Shown piece by piece: positions 52,277-61,960 of a stretch of DNA of 64,000 nucleotides. Both the position numbers and the translations under genes were made by a program. Source of the DNA: an uncultured Lachnospiraceae bacterium (GTDB lineage Bacteria > Bacillota > Clostridia > Lachnospirales > Lachnospiraceae); contig CANQAP010000004.1 in assembly GCA_947589305.1 (NCBI GenBank), positions 1 through 64,000 of the forward strand, given 5' to 3'. The notes beneath the pieces were generated by a model. It ran no database searches and was not told the origin of the DNA. It saw nothing but the letters and a program-made list of their open reading frames with translations. Every line of letters starts with the position of its first letter. The stretch's first letter is position 1.

Positions 52277-53479
52277 TTATCTCCAAACGCCGTTTGCATC
52301 TACATAGTAGCCGTCCGGCGTAACGGTATTCGTCGCCATGAAACCACGATGAATGTAATAGTAGGTGCCGCCTTCATTGACCCATCCGGTGTAAGCGGTA
52401 CCGTCACCATTTGCATAATACCATTTGGTTCCATAGGTAGTTTTACTGCCATACCAGCCGCCTTCCACCATCTTGCCGTTTGCGTCAAAGATAAAGGTAC
52501 GGCTTCTATAATACTCCTCAAGATCTACAGCGTACTTATCACATGCTGCATCATATGCGTCCCAATCGATATAGCCGTCAGCGCCACGGTAGTCATCGTA
52601 CTTCGGAGATTCCGGTTCCTTTGTATCGCCGGTGATGATCCGTGCGCCATCACGATACATGGTACCCTCAGAGTCCGTATAATACCAGCCGTTATCATAG
52701 ATCCAGCCTTCTTTTACGACGCCTGCATGCCCATACTTCCAATAGTTTGACTTATATCCGGTCGCATCTTCGTACTCTCTATAATACCAGCCATCGATCA
52801 TGACACCGTCTTCGCCGACATAGTATTTTTCCACGAGTTCAGCATCACTCGGATATCCATAGCATTGATAGCCAATCGTTCCATCAGTTGCCTGATACTT
52901 ATAAATATATGCCTCTTGTAGCATAGAACCGTCATCGATATAATACCAACTGCCGTTGTAGGACAGCCAGCCGTCATACAACGAGCCGTCTGCATTTGCA
53001 TACAACCAAGTACCGTATGTACTTGCCGGATTTATATTGTACCAGCCGGAGATCATCGCTCCAGTGGATGTAAAGTAATAATCCACTTCATCAATTGTAC
53101 ACCACCCGTTGGAATACATATAATAGCCGTACTCACTGAAGTAATACCAAGTACCGTCGATCTTCTGCCAGCCCTTTTGCAAGACTCCGTGTGCATCCGA
53201 ATAATACCAGTCACCGGGACTTCCGGTAGCCACACCCACATAATCGTTATCAAAATACCAGCCGGTAGTCATGTAGCCGTTTTCGTCGAACATATAAGCT
53301 GTCTCCTCGTCATCCAATGCTGAATAGTAACCATCCTTTGCATAAGTACCATCTTCAAACTGATACCACCAGCCCTTGCTGTCCTGCTGCCAGCCTTCTT
53401 CGGCGGCACTGGCTGTAAGCGGAGTCACTACGACAGCCAAAGCTGCGATCGCGCCCGCTAACCATAAGTTTTTTTTCAT
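52277..53479 (-). CDS. cell-wall-binding repeat protein
   Basis: 400 residues from the ATG at 53477-53479 (AGAAAGGA spacing). The signal peptide is MKKNLWLAGAIAALAVVVTPLTASA, ending about residue 27. The rest is built from about 20-residue aromatic repeats (GWYYDNDY, GTWYYFSEYGYY, GWQKIDGTWYYF) of the cell-wall/choline-binding CW_binding type. No hydrolase or protease domain is present. It is an exported wall-associated protein, possibly an adhesin or a modular partner. Its transcript ends at the terminator at 52174-52215. Confidence 0.9.
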   Translation of the reverse strand: MKKNLWLAGAIAALAVVVTPLTASAAEEGWQQDSKGWWYQFEDGTYAKDGYYSALDDEETAYMFDENGYMTTGWYFDNDYVGVATGSPGDWYYSDAHGVLQKGWQKIDGTWYYFSEYGYYMYSNGWCTIDEVDYYFTSTGAMISGWYNINPASTYGTWLYANADGSLYDGWLSYNGSWYYIDDGSMLQEAYIYKYQATDGTIGYQCYGYPSDAELVEKYYVGEDGVMIDGWYYREYEDATGYKSNYWKYGHAGVVKEGWIYDNGWYYTDSEGTMYRDGARIITGDTKEPESPKYDDYRGADGYIDWDAYDAACDKYAVDLEEYYRSRTFIFDANGKMVEGGWYGSKTTYGTKWYYANGDGTAYTGWVNEGGTYYYIHRGFMATNTVTPDGYYVDANGVWR

Positions 53480-53573
53480 AGAACTCATTCCTTTCTGTTA
53501 TTTTATCGTATGCCTATTACATTTCCACCATAACAGAAAACGAGCTTTATCTTAATAGCACTTTTTTACAAAA

Positions 53574-54182
53574 TTATTTACATGTGTCATTCTTTTTTTT
53601 CACTTTCCACAGAAATCCATATCCGCTCAAAACTTGAACGACCGCTGCTTCCCTGACGCGGTCATAGACTTCAAATACACGTCTGGCAGACTCCGCATCG
53701 CCGTATACTTTCCAATATCCGCAAGCGGAATAATGCTCGCCGTCATGTTCCACAAACCCCAGCACATCTTTCACCGGATAGCCGAGGATCAATCCCAGTT
53801 CATGCGGAAAATCCCGCCGTCCGGCAAAATACGCCTGCATATGTTCCGTCAGTTTTCGCAATACATGAACGACTTCAAAATCCACATAATGAAATTGCCG
53901 CAGAATCCGCTGAATCCTTGTCTGATCCAAGAAACCCTGTAAATCTTTCTGCCGATATAAAAGCGTCTGATTTTGGTCTCCGTCACTATAAAATACCCAG
54001 AACGTGATATCGGAGCCAAGCAGCATATCTTTTAACACTATACTCTGGCTCCGATTCAGCATGATCAAATTTGACAGTTTCAGACCGCATACCATAGGCG
54101 CGCAATGCAGTGCCAGCAGCATATCCAACTGCCCCATGATATCCGCAGTATTCATATATTCCCTGATTGCCGGTACCGGCAT
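53574..54182 (-). CDS. DUF3793 family protein
   Basis: 202 residues. The DUF3793 pattern is visible: LLALHCAPMVCGLKLSNLI near the start, FPHELGLILGYPVKDVLGFVEHDGEHYSACGYWKVYGD in the second half, and FEVYDRVREAAV. The family is frequent in anaerobic Clostridia, often near metal or iron genes, with unknown function. I use the ATG at 54180-54182, preceded by AGGTGA, rather than a GTG three codons earlier. Confidence 0.9.
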   Translation of the reverse strand: MPVPAIREYMNTADIMGQLDMLLALHCAPMVCGLKLSNLIMLNRSQSIVLKDMLLGSDITFWVFYSDGDQNQTLLYRQKDLQGFLDQTRIQRILRQFHYVDFEVVHVLRKLTEHMQAYFAGRRDFPHELGLILGYPVKDVLGFVEHDGEHYSACGYWKVYGDAESARRVFEVYDRVREAAVVQVLSGYGFLWKVKKKNDTCK

Positions 54183-54250
54183 CCTGATCACCTCGACATA
54201 TTATGATATGTCTAGTGTTTCCGATTGTCCCGGTCGGCATACGGATTCTT

Positions 54251-54469
54251 TTATTTTTCTTTCGGTTCTTCTTCCCGGTCGCCGTTCCGTCCGGAAATCA
54301 GACGCAAAAACCACAGCAATACCCAGCATATGATCGAGACTGCCATGGTCAGGATGAGCATACTCATAAAATGACCGTTTCCGGTAATGCCAAACACAAA
54401 GGTTGTGATTACCATACCCAGAATGACCAGCAGGACCAGCCATGCCGCGATCCGTTTCCACCGTTTCAT
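54251..54469 (-). CDS. small two-segment membrane protein
   Basis: 72 residues with two hydrophobic stretches (WLVLLVILGMVITTFVFG and SMLILTMAVSIICWVLLWFL) and a charged C-terminus. No family recognised. It follows AGAGGAAACAAC and overlaps the rarA stop by 4 bases, so it is co-expressed with rarA. Confidence 0.8.
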   Translation of the reverse strand: MKRWKRIAAWLVLLVILGMVITTFVFGITGNGHFMSMLILTMAVSIICWVLLWFLRLISGRNGDREEEPKEK

Positions 54470-55800
54470 GTTGTTTCCTCTTTTCTTTCTTTTCCGATTT
54501 TCTGAAAATACTCCCTGATCTGTTGTTCATATCCCAATTTACCCGGCTCGTAAAAACGGGTGCCGACCAATTCATCCGGCAGATACTGCTGCTCCACATA
54601 ATGATTCGGAAAATTATGCGCATACTGATAGCCCGTATGTCCGAGCTGGGCGGAGCCGCTGTAATGCGTATCCCTTAAATGCACGGGTACTGCTCCGGTC
54701 TGCCGTTCTTTGACCGTCTGCATGGCAAGGTCGATCGCATTCACAATGGAATTGCTCTTGGGAGCGGACGCCACATAGATCGCGGCGTGTGCCAAAATGA
54801 TCTGTGCTTCCGGCATACCGACCCTCTCCACCGCCAAGGCGCAGGCGGTTGCCATCTGAATCGCCTGCGGATCCGCATTGCCGACATCCTCCGATGCGCA
54901 GATCATGATCCTTCTGGCAATGAATGTCACGGATTCTCCCCCATAGAGCATCTTTGCCAGATAATAGACTGCCGCATCCGGATCCGAACCGCGCATGCTT
55001 TTGATAAACGCCGAAATCGTATCATAATGATTATCACCGTTTTTATCATACTTTAGGGATCGCCGCTGGATACATTCTTCCGCAACCGGCAGGGTAATGT
55101 GTATGCAGCCATCCGCACTGCGTTCCGTTGTCAGGATGCCCAGCTCCACTGCATTCAAGGCGTTTCTTGCATCTCCTTCCGCCATGTCGGCAAGAAATGC
55201 CGCGGCATCCTCGTCTATGGTCGCATGATACGAACCCATTCCTTTTTCTTTATCATACACCGCTCTTGTGATCAGTTCCCGTATGTTTTCCTGACTGAGC
55301 GGCTTTAACTGGAAGATATTGGAACGGGACAGCAATGCTCCGTTCACTTCAAAATATGGATTTTCCGTTGTCGCACCGATCAGAATAACGGTTCCGTCTT
55401 CCACAAACGGCAGCAGATAATCCTGTTGGGCTTTATTAAACCGATGGATCTCGTCCACAAATAAAATGGTTTTCTTTTGATACATGCCCATTGTATGTTT
55501 GGCGGCGGCAATGACCTCTTCCATGTCCTTTTTTCCCGAGGTGGTAGCATTGATCTGCATAAAAGCGGCACTGGTCGTATGGGCGATCACCATTGCCAAA
55601 GTTGTCTTACCGGTACCCGGCGGTCCGTAAAAGAGAACGGAGCTTAGTTTATCCGCCTGAATGGCACGATAAAGCATCTTATCCTTTCCAATGATATGCT
55701 CCTGTCCGACCACCTCTTCCAGACGCGTCGGACGCATCCGCTTTGCCAGCGGAGCTTCCTGTTTCATATTTTCCTGCCGCATATATTCAAACATATCCAT
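54466..55800 (-). CDS. rarA: replication-associated recombination protein RarA (MgsA)
   Basis: AAA+ ATPase of 444 residues that acts at stalled replication forks. The start MDMFEYMRQENM follows CAGGTGACGAT; 16 upstream codons are not used. RPTRLEEVVGQEHIIG is followed by Walker A GPPGTGKTTLA (about 59-69), Walker B ILFVDEIHRFNKAQQD and sensor GATTENPYFEVN. The C-terminal DnaA-like and tetramerisation domains are complete (PSxGx family end around IGKERKEETT). Confidence 0.95.
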   Translation of the reverse strand: MDMFEYMRQENMKQEAPLAKRMRPTRLEEVVGQEHIIGKDKMLYRAIQADKLSSVLFYGPPGTGKTTLAMVIAHTTSAAFMQINATTSGKKDMEEVIAAAKHTMGMYQKKTILFVDEIHRFNKAQQDYLLPFVEDGTVILIGATTENPYFEVNGALLSRSNIFQLKPLSQENIRELITRAVYDKEKGMGSYHATIDEDAAAFLADMAEGDARNALNAVELGILTTERSADGCIHITLPVAEECIQRRSLKYDKNGDNHYDTISAFIKSMRGSDPDAAVYYLAKMLYGGESVTFIARRIMICASEDVGNADPQAIQMATACALAVERVGMPEAQIILAHAAIYVASAPKSNSIVNAIDLAMQTVKERQTGAVPVHLRDTHYSGSAQLGHTGYQYAHNFPNHYVEQQYLPDELVGTRFYEPGKLGYEQQIREYFQKIGKERKEETT

Positions 55801-55817
55801 ATCGTCACCTGCTATTC

Positions 55818-55853
55818 CAAAAAGAAAACAGGGCTGTCCATTGCACAACCCTG
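55818..55853 (-). terminator. intrinsic terminator after the receiver gene
   Basis: CAGGGTTGT and ACAGCCCTG form a 9-bp stem with one G-U pair, followed on the minus strand by TTTTCTTTTT. Confidence 0.85.
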
Positions 55854-55862
55854 ATCCTGCAT

Positions 55863-56258
55863 TTATATCATTCCCATTCGTTTTAAATTCATTTCAAATT
55901 CCAGTATATCGATCGGTTTGCTCATATAACAATCATATTGGTTTCCTGCCAGTTCTTCGTCAAAACCGCCTTCATCCAAAGCACTGATCATAATCACCTT
56001 GGCGCGTTCCCCTGCGATCAACGCATACTTGCCTTCCATCTCCCGTATGGCATCTAACGCTTTATAACCGTCTATTTTCGGCATCATGACATCTAGGCAG
56101 ACCAACTGATAAGGTTCTTTATCGTCCAACGCCTGCATATAATGCTTCACTGCCTGAAAGCCGTCTCCGACTACCGTTACGTCCCCGAATTTTGTAAGCA
56201 GTTTTGTTAAAAATTTACGATTTGCTTCATCATCTTCCGCTACCAGTATTTTCAACAT
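55863..56258 (-). CDS. single-domain response regulator
   Basis: 131-residue CheY-like receiver with no output domain. Active-site residues: ILVAEDDEANR, VCLDVMMPKIDGYKAL (acceptor Asp), MISALDEG and MSKPIDILEFEM. GGAGGAGCATTCC precedes the ATG. It lies 12 bases after the tetR gene and is transcribed with it, and no kinase is adjacent. Confidence 0.93.
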   Translation of the reverse strand: MLKILVAEDDEANRKFLTKLLTKFGDVTVVGDGFQAVKHYMQALDDKEPYQLVCLDVMMPKIDGYKALDAIREMEGKYALIAGERAKVIMISALDEGGFDEELAGNQYDCYMSKPIDILEFEMNLKRMGMI

Positions 56259-56270
56259 GGAATGCTCCTC

Positions 56271-56858
56271 CTATTTCTTCACTAACATTAAAATTTTATC
56301 GATACTCTCCATTACGTCTGTCTTTAACGGCTCTGAATGATAGGTCGTTCTCCGATCCAAAAGCTGTGTCCGCAGAACTCCCATTAAGATACACTTCAAC
56401 TGTCCGGCAGTGAAGATCTCATTGATCTCTCCTGCCTTCATGGCATCCTGAATCAACTGTAACAGGAACATATTCCGTTCTTCAATACAAGTTCCGATAA
56501 TCTCTCTGGTCCCTGTATTATGCAGCAGTTCCTCGTAATTCAAAACGATAGCAGAAATCTCCATATAGTTATCATAATAGATCGCATAGGTTTCAAAAAA
56601 ATCATGTATCTTTTCCACGTTGGATACATGCTTTCCCTGTACCGTTTTTATGATACTGTTATCAAAGCGTACAAAATATTCAACCACCTCAACCAGTACT
56701 TCGTTAATCCCTCCAAAATACTTGTAAATCAAAGCTTCCGACATATTTTCTTTATTTGCTAATGTTCGAGTGGATAACGATGCCAATCCTGACTCACTTA
56801 TTATCTCGATAGCGGAAGCGATGATACGATCCTTACGAGAAATAAAGTTTTCACCCAT
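56271..56858 (-). CDS. TetR family transcriptional regulator
   Basis: 195 residues with the N-terminal TetR helix-turn-helix (RKDRIIASAIEIISESGLASLSTRTLANKENMSEALIYKYFGG, about 8-51) and a helical effector domain. AAGGGGAGG precedes the ATG. It is followed directly by a receiver gene; the target is unknown. Its promoter has a -35 shared with the ylxM operon and a leader element shared with the AEC gene. Confidence 0.95.
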   Translation of the reverse strand: MGENFISRKDRIIASAIEIISESGLASLSTRTLANKENMSEALIYKYFGGINEVLVEVVEYFVRFDNSIIKTVQGKHVSNVEKIHDFFETYAIYYDNYMEISAIVLNYEELLHNTGTREIIGTCIEERNMFLLQLIQDAMKAGEINEIFTAGQLKCILMGVLRTQLLDRRTTYHSEPLKTDVMESIDKILMLVKK

Positions 56859-56910
56859 TCATTGTCCTCCCCTTAGTTGCGTATCCTTTGTCGTTTTTCC
56901 TGTCACCAAA

Positions 56911-56953
56911 CATAGGGTTGATGACCTACGCACACATCCGTGTGCTTCCTTAT
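56911..56953 (-). other. structured leader element, copy B (before tetR)
   Basis: On the minus strand ATAAGGAAGC, then the perfect stem GCACAC-GGAT-GTGTGC, GGTCATC, CCTATG. Downstream GTCATC can pair with GGTGAC (56902-56925), giving a second stem. It corresponds to copy A at 31415-31455. Confidence 0.6.
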
Positions 56954-56978
56954 AACCCTGTAACCTTCCCTAGGAGTT

Positions 56979-57007
56979 ATTTTAGGAGATAGCGTATCGT
57001 TTGTCAA
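56979..57007 (-). promoter_or_regulatory. tetR promoter
   Basis: Minus strand TTGACA (57002-57007), 17 bp, TAAAAT (56979-56984). The -35 and the first bases of the spacer are identical to the ylxM-ffh promoter over 17 bp. Confidence 0.8.
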
Positions 57008-57098
57008 GCTGAATACCCGTCCGGAGATGATCCAAACGTTCCGTCGATCGACCGGTTCTTTCTATAAATATATACCGGCAATGTATGTTTTCGGAATG

Positions 57099-57129
57099 AA
57101 AAAAAGCTCCCCCAAAAGGAAGCCTTTTT
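57099..57129 (-). terminator. terminator of the cold-shock gene
   Basis: AAGGCTTCC pairs with GGGAGCTTT (two G-U pairs), followed on the minus strand by TTTTTTT. It is about 100 bases after the csp stop. The remaining 56859-57226 stretch holds the tetR promoter and leader. Confidence 0.75.
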
Positions 57130-57226
57130 CACTGCATGGTCTGTCAAATCAACCAATCGAAATATGATGTATCTGTTTATAGATCTTATGATATCTCAAA
57201 GGTACTCGTTACCTGAGCCATACTGA

Positions 57227-57427
57227 TTAAATTCTTGTAACATTGATTGCCTGTGGACCCTTCTCGCCCGTAATGACATCAAATTCAACAGCTTCGCCAT
57301 CTTCCAATGACTTGAATCCTTCCATGTTCAATCCGGAATAATGTACAAATATATCATTTCCTTCTTCATCACAGATGAATCCATATCCTTTTTGACTGTT
57401 AAACCACTTGACTGTACCTTTATTCAT
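57227..57427 (-). CDS. cold-shock protein
   Basis: 66-residue CspA/CspB-type single-stranded nucleic acid binding protein. RNP1 is KGYGFI (13-18) and RNP2 is DIFVHYS (25-31). [15 protein letters not shown] is typical; the C-terminus is [10 protein letters not shown]. The start follows TTTGGAGG; 19 in-frame residues upstream are rejected. It is probably controlled by the promoter at 57475-57504 with a leader of about 40 bases. Confidence 0.95.
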   Translation of the reverse strand: MNKGTVKWFNSQKGYGFICDEEGNDIFVHYSGLNMEGFKSLEDGEAVEFDVITGEKGPQAINVTRI

Positions 57428-57474
57428 GTTATAACCTCCAAAACTAAACTTGCGGCGGTAATTGCCACTTGTTA

Positions 57475-57504
57475 AGACTAACACATTCTGCCTGCCTCCG
57501 TCAA
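57475..57504 (-). promoter_or_regulatory. cold-shock gene promoter
   Basis: Minus strand TTGACG (57499-57504), 18 bp, TAGTCT (57475-57480), with TG one base before the -10. The -10 sequence resembles the rimP promoter (ATGTGTTAG.CT). Confidence 0.5.
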
Positions 57505-57609
57505 GTAAAGTTCTTGTATATTTTCTTTCATATCTCTTTCAAAGCTTCGGTTTTTTTCCGTTTTCGAGCGGATACGACAGGATTCGTTGTAATAATCGAA
57601 AAATAATAC

Positions 57610-57638
57610 TTGCATTTTTATGTCGAAAGGCTTATTTT
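57610..57638 (+). promoter_or_regulatory. weak promoter candidate before the DUF5688 gene
   Basis: TTGCAT (57610-57615), 17 bp, TATTTT (57633-57638). This would leave a leader of about 180 bases. A second candidate (TTGGAA-17-TATTTC) lies shortly downstream. Otherwise the 57428-57818 gap is AT-rich with no gene seen. Confidence 0.3.
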
Positions 57639-57818
57639 ATATTTGTATCGTTGGAAGTCAACCAACAGTTTCTTATTTCTATATTCTATTATTTCCCAAT
57701 GATAGGACAATGGCAAGTGATTATTTTCTGTAAGGGGGGATGTGTATCATTTAAAATCTGTATGATTTCTTATTTCTCATTTATCTATCATTTTCACGAA
57801 AGAAAGGAGTGTCTCATT

Positions 57819-58787
57819 ATGACCTATCATCAATTTTTAAACTATGTCAAAGAACAAAGTGTATATGAGTTGGATCATCCGGAAGAATATCAGGCTTCCA
57901 TTAACCACGTGATCAAGAATAACGCAGTGGAACTTGACGGCATCTGCCTTCATAAATATGGAGAACAGATCTCTCCGACCGTTTATCTGAATCCCTTTTA
58001 CGAACAATATCTGGACGGACGACCGATCAAATCCATACTGAATGAAATAGTAACCACCATTCATGATGATGTCCCGAAGCTGGAACTACCCGCCGATGTA
58101 TATGATAACTATGATGCGATCCGTCCGCAGATCATTTACCGTATCGTACATTATCAGAAAAACAAAGAACAATTGGCAACCTGTCCGTATCTTCCCTTCT
58201 GTGATCTGGCAATCACCTTTCGCTGGCTCGTACATGCGGATACAAGCGGGATCGCTTCCTCCCTCATTACGAATCGGGAACTGGAATTATGGAACGTCAC
58301 GGTAGAAGAACTATATCAGGCAGCCCGATACAACACACAACGCCTGTTCCCGCATCAGATCACTCCTTTACAAGAATTACTGTCTGAATATTTCCAAGAA
58401 GATCCTGAACTACAATCTTTCTATGATTCCTCTTCTCCGGCTCTTGAACTCTTCATTCTTACCAATCAACTTTGCATTAACGGTTCCACCTGTATGATAT
58501 ATGACAATGTTTTACCACAGTTTGCCAAACAGCAAAGCTGCGATCTCTATATCCTCCCTTCCAGTGTCCATGAAGTCCTGTTGATCCCTGCACGGTATGA
58601 AATAGACGAAGAACATTTACTGCATCTGGTCCATGACGCCAATCGTACTGTCGTAAGCAAAACGGAAGTCCTGTCCGATTCTGTTTACCGTTATGAGCGT
58701 GAAAGCAATCGCGTGTCACAGATTGAAAATCATTGGAATCACTCATGGTTTCAAGGACCGGATCTCCACGGATCGGATCGCTGCTGA
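57819..58787 (+). CDS. DUF5688 family protein
   Basis: 322 residues from the ATG at 57819, which follows AAAGAAAGGAGTGTCTCATT; the longer in-frame ORF is not used. It starts MTYHQFLNYVKEQSVYEL and contains KNNAVELDGICLHKYGEQISPTVYLNPFYEQYLDG and PEADVYDNY-like acidic stretches, with YILPSSVHEVLLIP near the C-terminus. DUF5688 genes are abundant in Lachnospiraceae genomes, with unknown function. It is a monocistronic plus-strand gene with a terminator after it. Confidence 0.85.
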   Translation: MTYHQFLNYVKEQSVYELDHPEEYQASINHVIKNNAVELDGICLHKYGEQISPTVYLNPFYEQYLDGRPIKSILNEIVTTIHDDVPKLELPADVYDNYDAIRPQIIYRIVHYQKNKEQLATCPYLPFCDLAITFRWLVHADTSGIASSLITNRELELWNVTVEELYQAARYNTQRLFPHQITPLQELLSEYFQEDPELQSFYDSSSPALELFILTNQLCINGSTCMIYDNVLPQFAKQQSCDLYILPSSVHEVLLIPARYEIDEEHLLHLVHDANRTVVSKTEVLSDSVYRYERESNRVSQIENHWNHSWFQGPDLHGSDRC

Positions 58788-58817
58788 CCGAAGCGGTAAA
58801 CACGATACAAACAATCA

Positions 58818-58847
58818 GGCGAAATACAAATCGTTTTGTATTTCGCC
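58818..58847 (+). terminator. 13-bp hairpin between the convergent DUF5688 and hisC genes
   Basis: GGCGAAATACAAA-TCGT-TTTGTATTTCGCC, fully paired over 13 bp, followed by TTCTTAT on the plus strand. It likely serves both genes. Confidence 0.85.
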
Positions 58848-58856
58848 TTCTTATAC

Positions 58857-59921
58857 TCAACACGCTTTATCTGCGAGATATCCTTTCAAAAACTCTAAAA
58901 AGAGTTTCATCTGTTCGTCCGTACCGATCGTGATCCGAAGATAATTATCAATTCTTGGTTTATCAAAATAACGGACATAGATCTTCTCTTTCTTTGCCGC
59001 TTCAAAGATATCTTTTGCAGCGAATCGCTCATGGGTGACAAACAGGAAATTTGCTTTGGATTCCGGGAAAGAGAACCCCATCTTGCGCAATTCTTCACCA
59101 AACCACGTTCTGGTCGCTATGATACGTTCCGTCGTCTTGCGGAAATAGGTCTCATCTTTTACGGATTCCACGCCCCACTCCAATGCCGGACGATTCATCG
59201 TATAGGAATTAAACGAATACTTCACATCATGGAGTGCCTGAATCAGTTCCGGATGCCCGATCGCGTATCCGATCCTCAAGCCTGCCATCGAGCGGGATTT
59301 TGAAAATGTCCGCACCACTAACAGATTCTCATACCGGTCCAATAATGACAGTGCGGAGACACCGCCAAAGTCGATATACGCTTCATCGATTATCACGATC
59401 ACATCCTGATTGTGTTTTAAAATGTCTTCGATAACCTCCAAGCGTTCAAACACACCGGTCGGAGCATTGGGATTCGGAAAGACCACCCCTCCGTTTTCCC
59501 TGTAATAATCTTCTTTTCGGATCCGAAACGCCGAATCCAGCGGCGGCTGCTCGTATGGAATGCGGAACAACTCCGCCCAGACATCATAAAACGAATAAGT
59601 AATATCCGGAAATAAGACCGGTTTGGTTGAATTAAAAAACGTCATGAATGCCATTGCCAAGACATCATCCGATCCGACGCCGACAAATACCTGTTCTTTC
59701 TTTACCTTATGATAATCCGCCAGACTTTCGATCAATGCCCCCGCCGTCGGATCCGGATATAACCGCAGGTCGTCCGGATGTAACAGTAATTTTCTGACCA
59801 TCGGAGACGGCGGATACGGATTTTCATTCGTATTCAACTTGATGACATCTTTTTCTTTTGGCTGTTCTCCCGGTGTATACGGTTCTACCTGCCTGATCTG
59901 TTTTTTCCATTCCTTTGCCAT
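58857..59921 (-). CDS. hisC: histidinol-phosphate aminotransferase-type enzyme
   Basis: PLP enzyme of fold type I, 354 residues. Substrate part KLNTNENPYPPSP is near 28-40; VIVIIDEAYIDFGG has the PLP-contact Asp, and the PLP Lys is in RTFSKSRSMAGLRIGYA (Lys208). The final Arg is in DNYLRITIGT. It is isolated from other his genes, so it could act on histidinol phosphate or on an aromatic amino acid. GAAGAAGGACAGC precedes the ATG. It is the last gene after prfA. Confidence 0.88.
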   Translation of the reverse strand: MAKEWKKQIRQVEPYTPGEQPKEKDVIKLNTNENPYPPSPMVRKLLLHPDDLRLYPDPTAGALIESLADYHKVKKEQVFVGVGSDDVLAMAFMTFFNSTKPVLFPDITYSFYDVWAELFRIPYEQPPLDSAFRIRKEDYYRENGGVVFPNPNAPTGVFERLEVIEDILKHNQDVIVIIDEAYIDFGGVSALSLLDRYENLLVVRTFSKSRSMAGLRIGYAIGHPELIQALHDVKYSFNSYTMNRPALEWGVESVKDETYFRKTTERIIATRTWFGEELRKMGFSFPESKANFLFVTHERFAAKDIFEAAKKEKIYVRYFDKPRIDNYLRITIGTDEQMKLFLEFLKGYLADKAC

Positions 59922-59958
59922 GATATGCTGTCCTTCTTCCTGTCCTGATTCCCTTTTC

Positions 59959-61026
59959 TTACTCCTGCATATTGCTAAGTTTGGCTGCCTGATCTGCCGC
60001 GATCAGCGCATCCAAGATCTCTTGGATATTGCCGTTCATAATTTCATCGATCTTATACAAGGTCAGTTTGATACGGTGATCCGTCACACGCCCCTGCGGG
60101 AAATTATAGGTCCGGATCTTTTCGGAACGATCGCCGGTCCCGATCTGGCTTCTCCTTGCCTCCGCTTCCGCATCATGCTGCTTCTGCTGCTCCAGATCAT
60201 ATAATTTTGCGCGCAGCAAGGCAAATGCCTTTTCTTTATTCTGTAACTGCGATTTTTCCGTTTGGCTGTAAATCACGATTCCTGTCGGATAATGTGTCAG
60301 ACGAACGGCGGAATCCGTGGTATTGACACATTGCCCGCCGTTACCCGATGCACGCATGACGTCAATACGTATATCTTTCTCGTTGATCTCAATATCGACT
60401 TCTTCCGCTTCCGGCATCACCGCTACCGTAATCGTAGACGTATGGATACGTCCGCCCGACTCTGTTTCCGGCACACGCTGCACCCGATGCACGCCGGATT
60501 CATATTTCATCATGGAATAAGCGCCGGTTCCGTTGATCATAAAGGAAACGCTCTTCATTCCTCCGATACCGATTTCCTCACACTCCAAAAGCTCTGTTTT
60601 CCAATGCTTTCCTTCCGCATAATGCACATACATCCGGTAAATCTCTGCTGCAAACAACGCGGCTTCATCGCCGCCCGCGCCTGCGCGGATTTCGACGATC
60701 ACGCTTTTATCATCATTCGGATCTTTTGGGAGCAAAAGGATTTTTAACTGTTGTTCACAGGCAGCCAGCGTCTCTTTTCCTGCCGCCAATTCTTCTTTTG
60801 CCAGTTCCCGCATTTCCTCATCCGGTTCCTCCAACATAGATAGGCTGTCTTCAATCGTCTGTTTTGCCGCCTTATATTCCTGATATTTTTCTACCAAAGG
60901 CGTCAGATCGCTATACTCTTTCATTCGTTTCCGGTATCGTTCCTGATCATTCGCCAGTTCCGGAGAATTCAGCTCCTCCTGAATCTCTTCATACCGCAGC
61001 AATATATCTTCTAATTTATCAAACAT
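59959..61026 (-). CDS. prfA: peptide chain release factor 1
   Basis: Recognises UAG and UAA stop codons and triggers peptide release. 355 residues from the ATG at 61024-61026; 23 upstream codons overlap prmC and are rejected. The GGQ loop lies in [22 protein letters not shown] (about 230). The PxT-type decoding loop is in [22 protein letters not shown]. The start overlaps the end of prmC by 8 bases, so the enzyme that methylates this Gln is made next to its target. Confidence 0.97.
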   Translation of the reverse strand: MFDKLEDILLRYEEIQEELNSPELANDQERYRKRMKEYSDLTPLVEKYQEYKAAKQTIEDSLSMLEEPDEEMRELAKEELAAGKETLAACEQQLKILLLPKDPNDDKSVIVEIRAGAGGDEAALFAAEIYRMYVHYAEGKHWKTELLECEEIGIGGMKSVSFMINGTGAYSMMKYESGVHRVQRVPETESGGRIHTSTITVAVMPEAEEVDIEINEKDIRIDVMRASGNGGQCVNTTDSAVRLTHYPTGIVIYSQTEKSQLQNKEKAFALLRAKLYDLEQQKQHDAEAEARRSQIGTGDRSEKIRTYNFPQGRVTDHRIKLTLYKIDEIMNGNIQEILDALIAADQAAKLSNMQE

Positions 61027-61924
61027 GGTCTTCCTCCTGTCCTTTCCTGTGTCTTGATTTGAGCCTTCCGCATATGATGCGGTCCAATCCGGCAAAATCT
61101 TTCATCACGGCAATCCGTTCAAAGCCTGCCGCTTCCAAGAACGTTCTGACATCTGCCGCCTGTTCACAGCCGATCTCAAAAAACAGATATCCGTTTTCGT
61201 CCAGATAATCTCCTGCCTGTCGTACGATTCTGCGATAAAAACCCAGCCCGTCCGCCTCTCCGTCCAAAGCCAGTCTCGGTTCCGCATCCCGTACTTCCGG
61301 CATCAACGAATCGATCACACCGCTTGGAATATACGGAGGATTTGAAACGATCAGATGAAACCTGCCCTCTATGCCCGCAAACAAATCACTTTCCGTCAGT
61401 TCTACCTTTGCCTTCAGTCGTTTTGCATTGTCCTGCGCCACCTGCAACGCCTGTGAAGAGATATCCGACAGACAGATCTTCCATCGGTCAGTCGCAGTCC
61501 CCCGCTCAAGCAGCTTCCATAAACTGATGCCGATACATCCCGAACCACAGCACAGATCCAAGATCCGGATCTCTCCGCTGCCAAGATCATCCGTTCCGGT
61601 CAGATGCCGATAAACAGCTTCCACCAAACATTCCGTATCCTGACGAGGGATCAGGACATGTTCGTTGACCAAAAATGAACATCCCATAAACTCCTGCTCA
61701 CCGGTAATATATTGCAACGGCGTATGGTTTTTCCGCCGGGTAACGGCATGCCGATATGCCTCTATCACATCCGGATCCACCGTGCCTGACAGATTCATCC
61801 ATATATATGTGTAATCCTGATGCAATACCCATTCCAGTAAGTATCGTGCATCCAGCGTGGCTTCTTCCAAACCGGCGTCCGTTAATATTCGGTTGCCCTC
61901 TTTCCATAATTCCTGAATCGTCAT
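61019..61924 (-). CDS. prmC: release factor glutamine methyltransferase
   Basis: Methylates the Gln of the GGQ motif in RF1 and RF2. The 301-residue protein has an N-terminal helical domain and a SAM-binding domain with [19 protein letters not shown]. The catalytic NPPY motif is in [13 protein letters not shown] use the start [11 protein letters not shown]; the earlier MTKENG start is possible but lacks a good ribosome binding site. The gene precedes prfA as usual. Confidence 0.94.
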   Translation of the reverse strand: MTIQELWKEGNRILTDAGLEEATLDARYLLEWVLHQDYTYIWMNLSGTVDPDVIEAYRHAVTRRKNHTPLQYITGEQEFMGCSFLVNEHVLIPRQDTECLVEAVYRHLTGTDDLGSGEIRILDLCCGSGCIGISLWKLLERGTATDRWKICLSDISSQALQVAQDNAKRLKAKVELTESDLFAGIEGRFHLIVSNPPYIPSGVIDSLMPEVRDAEPRLALDGEADGLGFYRRIVRQAGDYLDENGYLFFEIGCEQAADVRTFLEAAGFERIAVMKDFAGLDRIICGRLKSRHRKGQEEDHV

Positions 61925-61960
61925 GATCTGTCCGTTTTCCTTTGTCATGACGGAGTTGTG

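Noticed and set aside
57462-57818. N-terminal extension of the DUF5688 ORF (119 residues)
   Set aside because: The ATG at 57819 has a strong AAGGAG site and matches the family start; the extension is AT-rich noncoding sequence.
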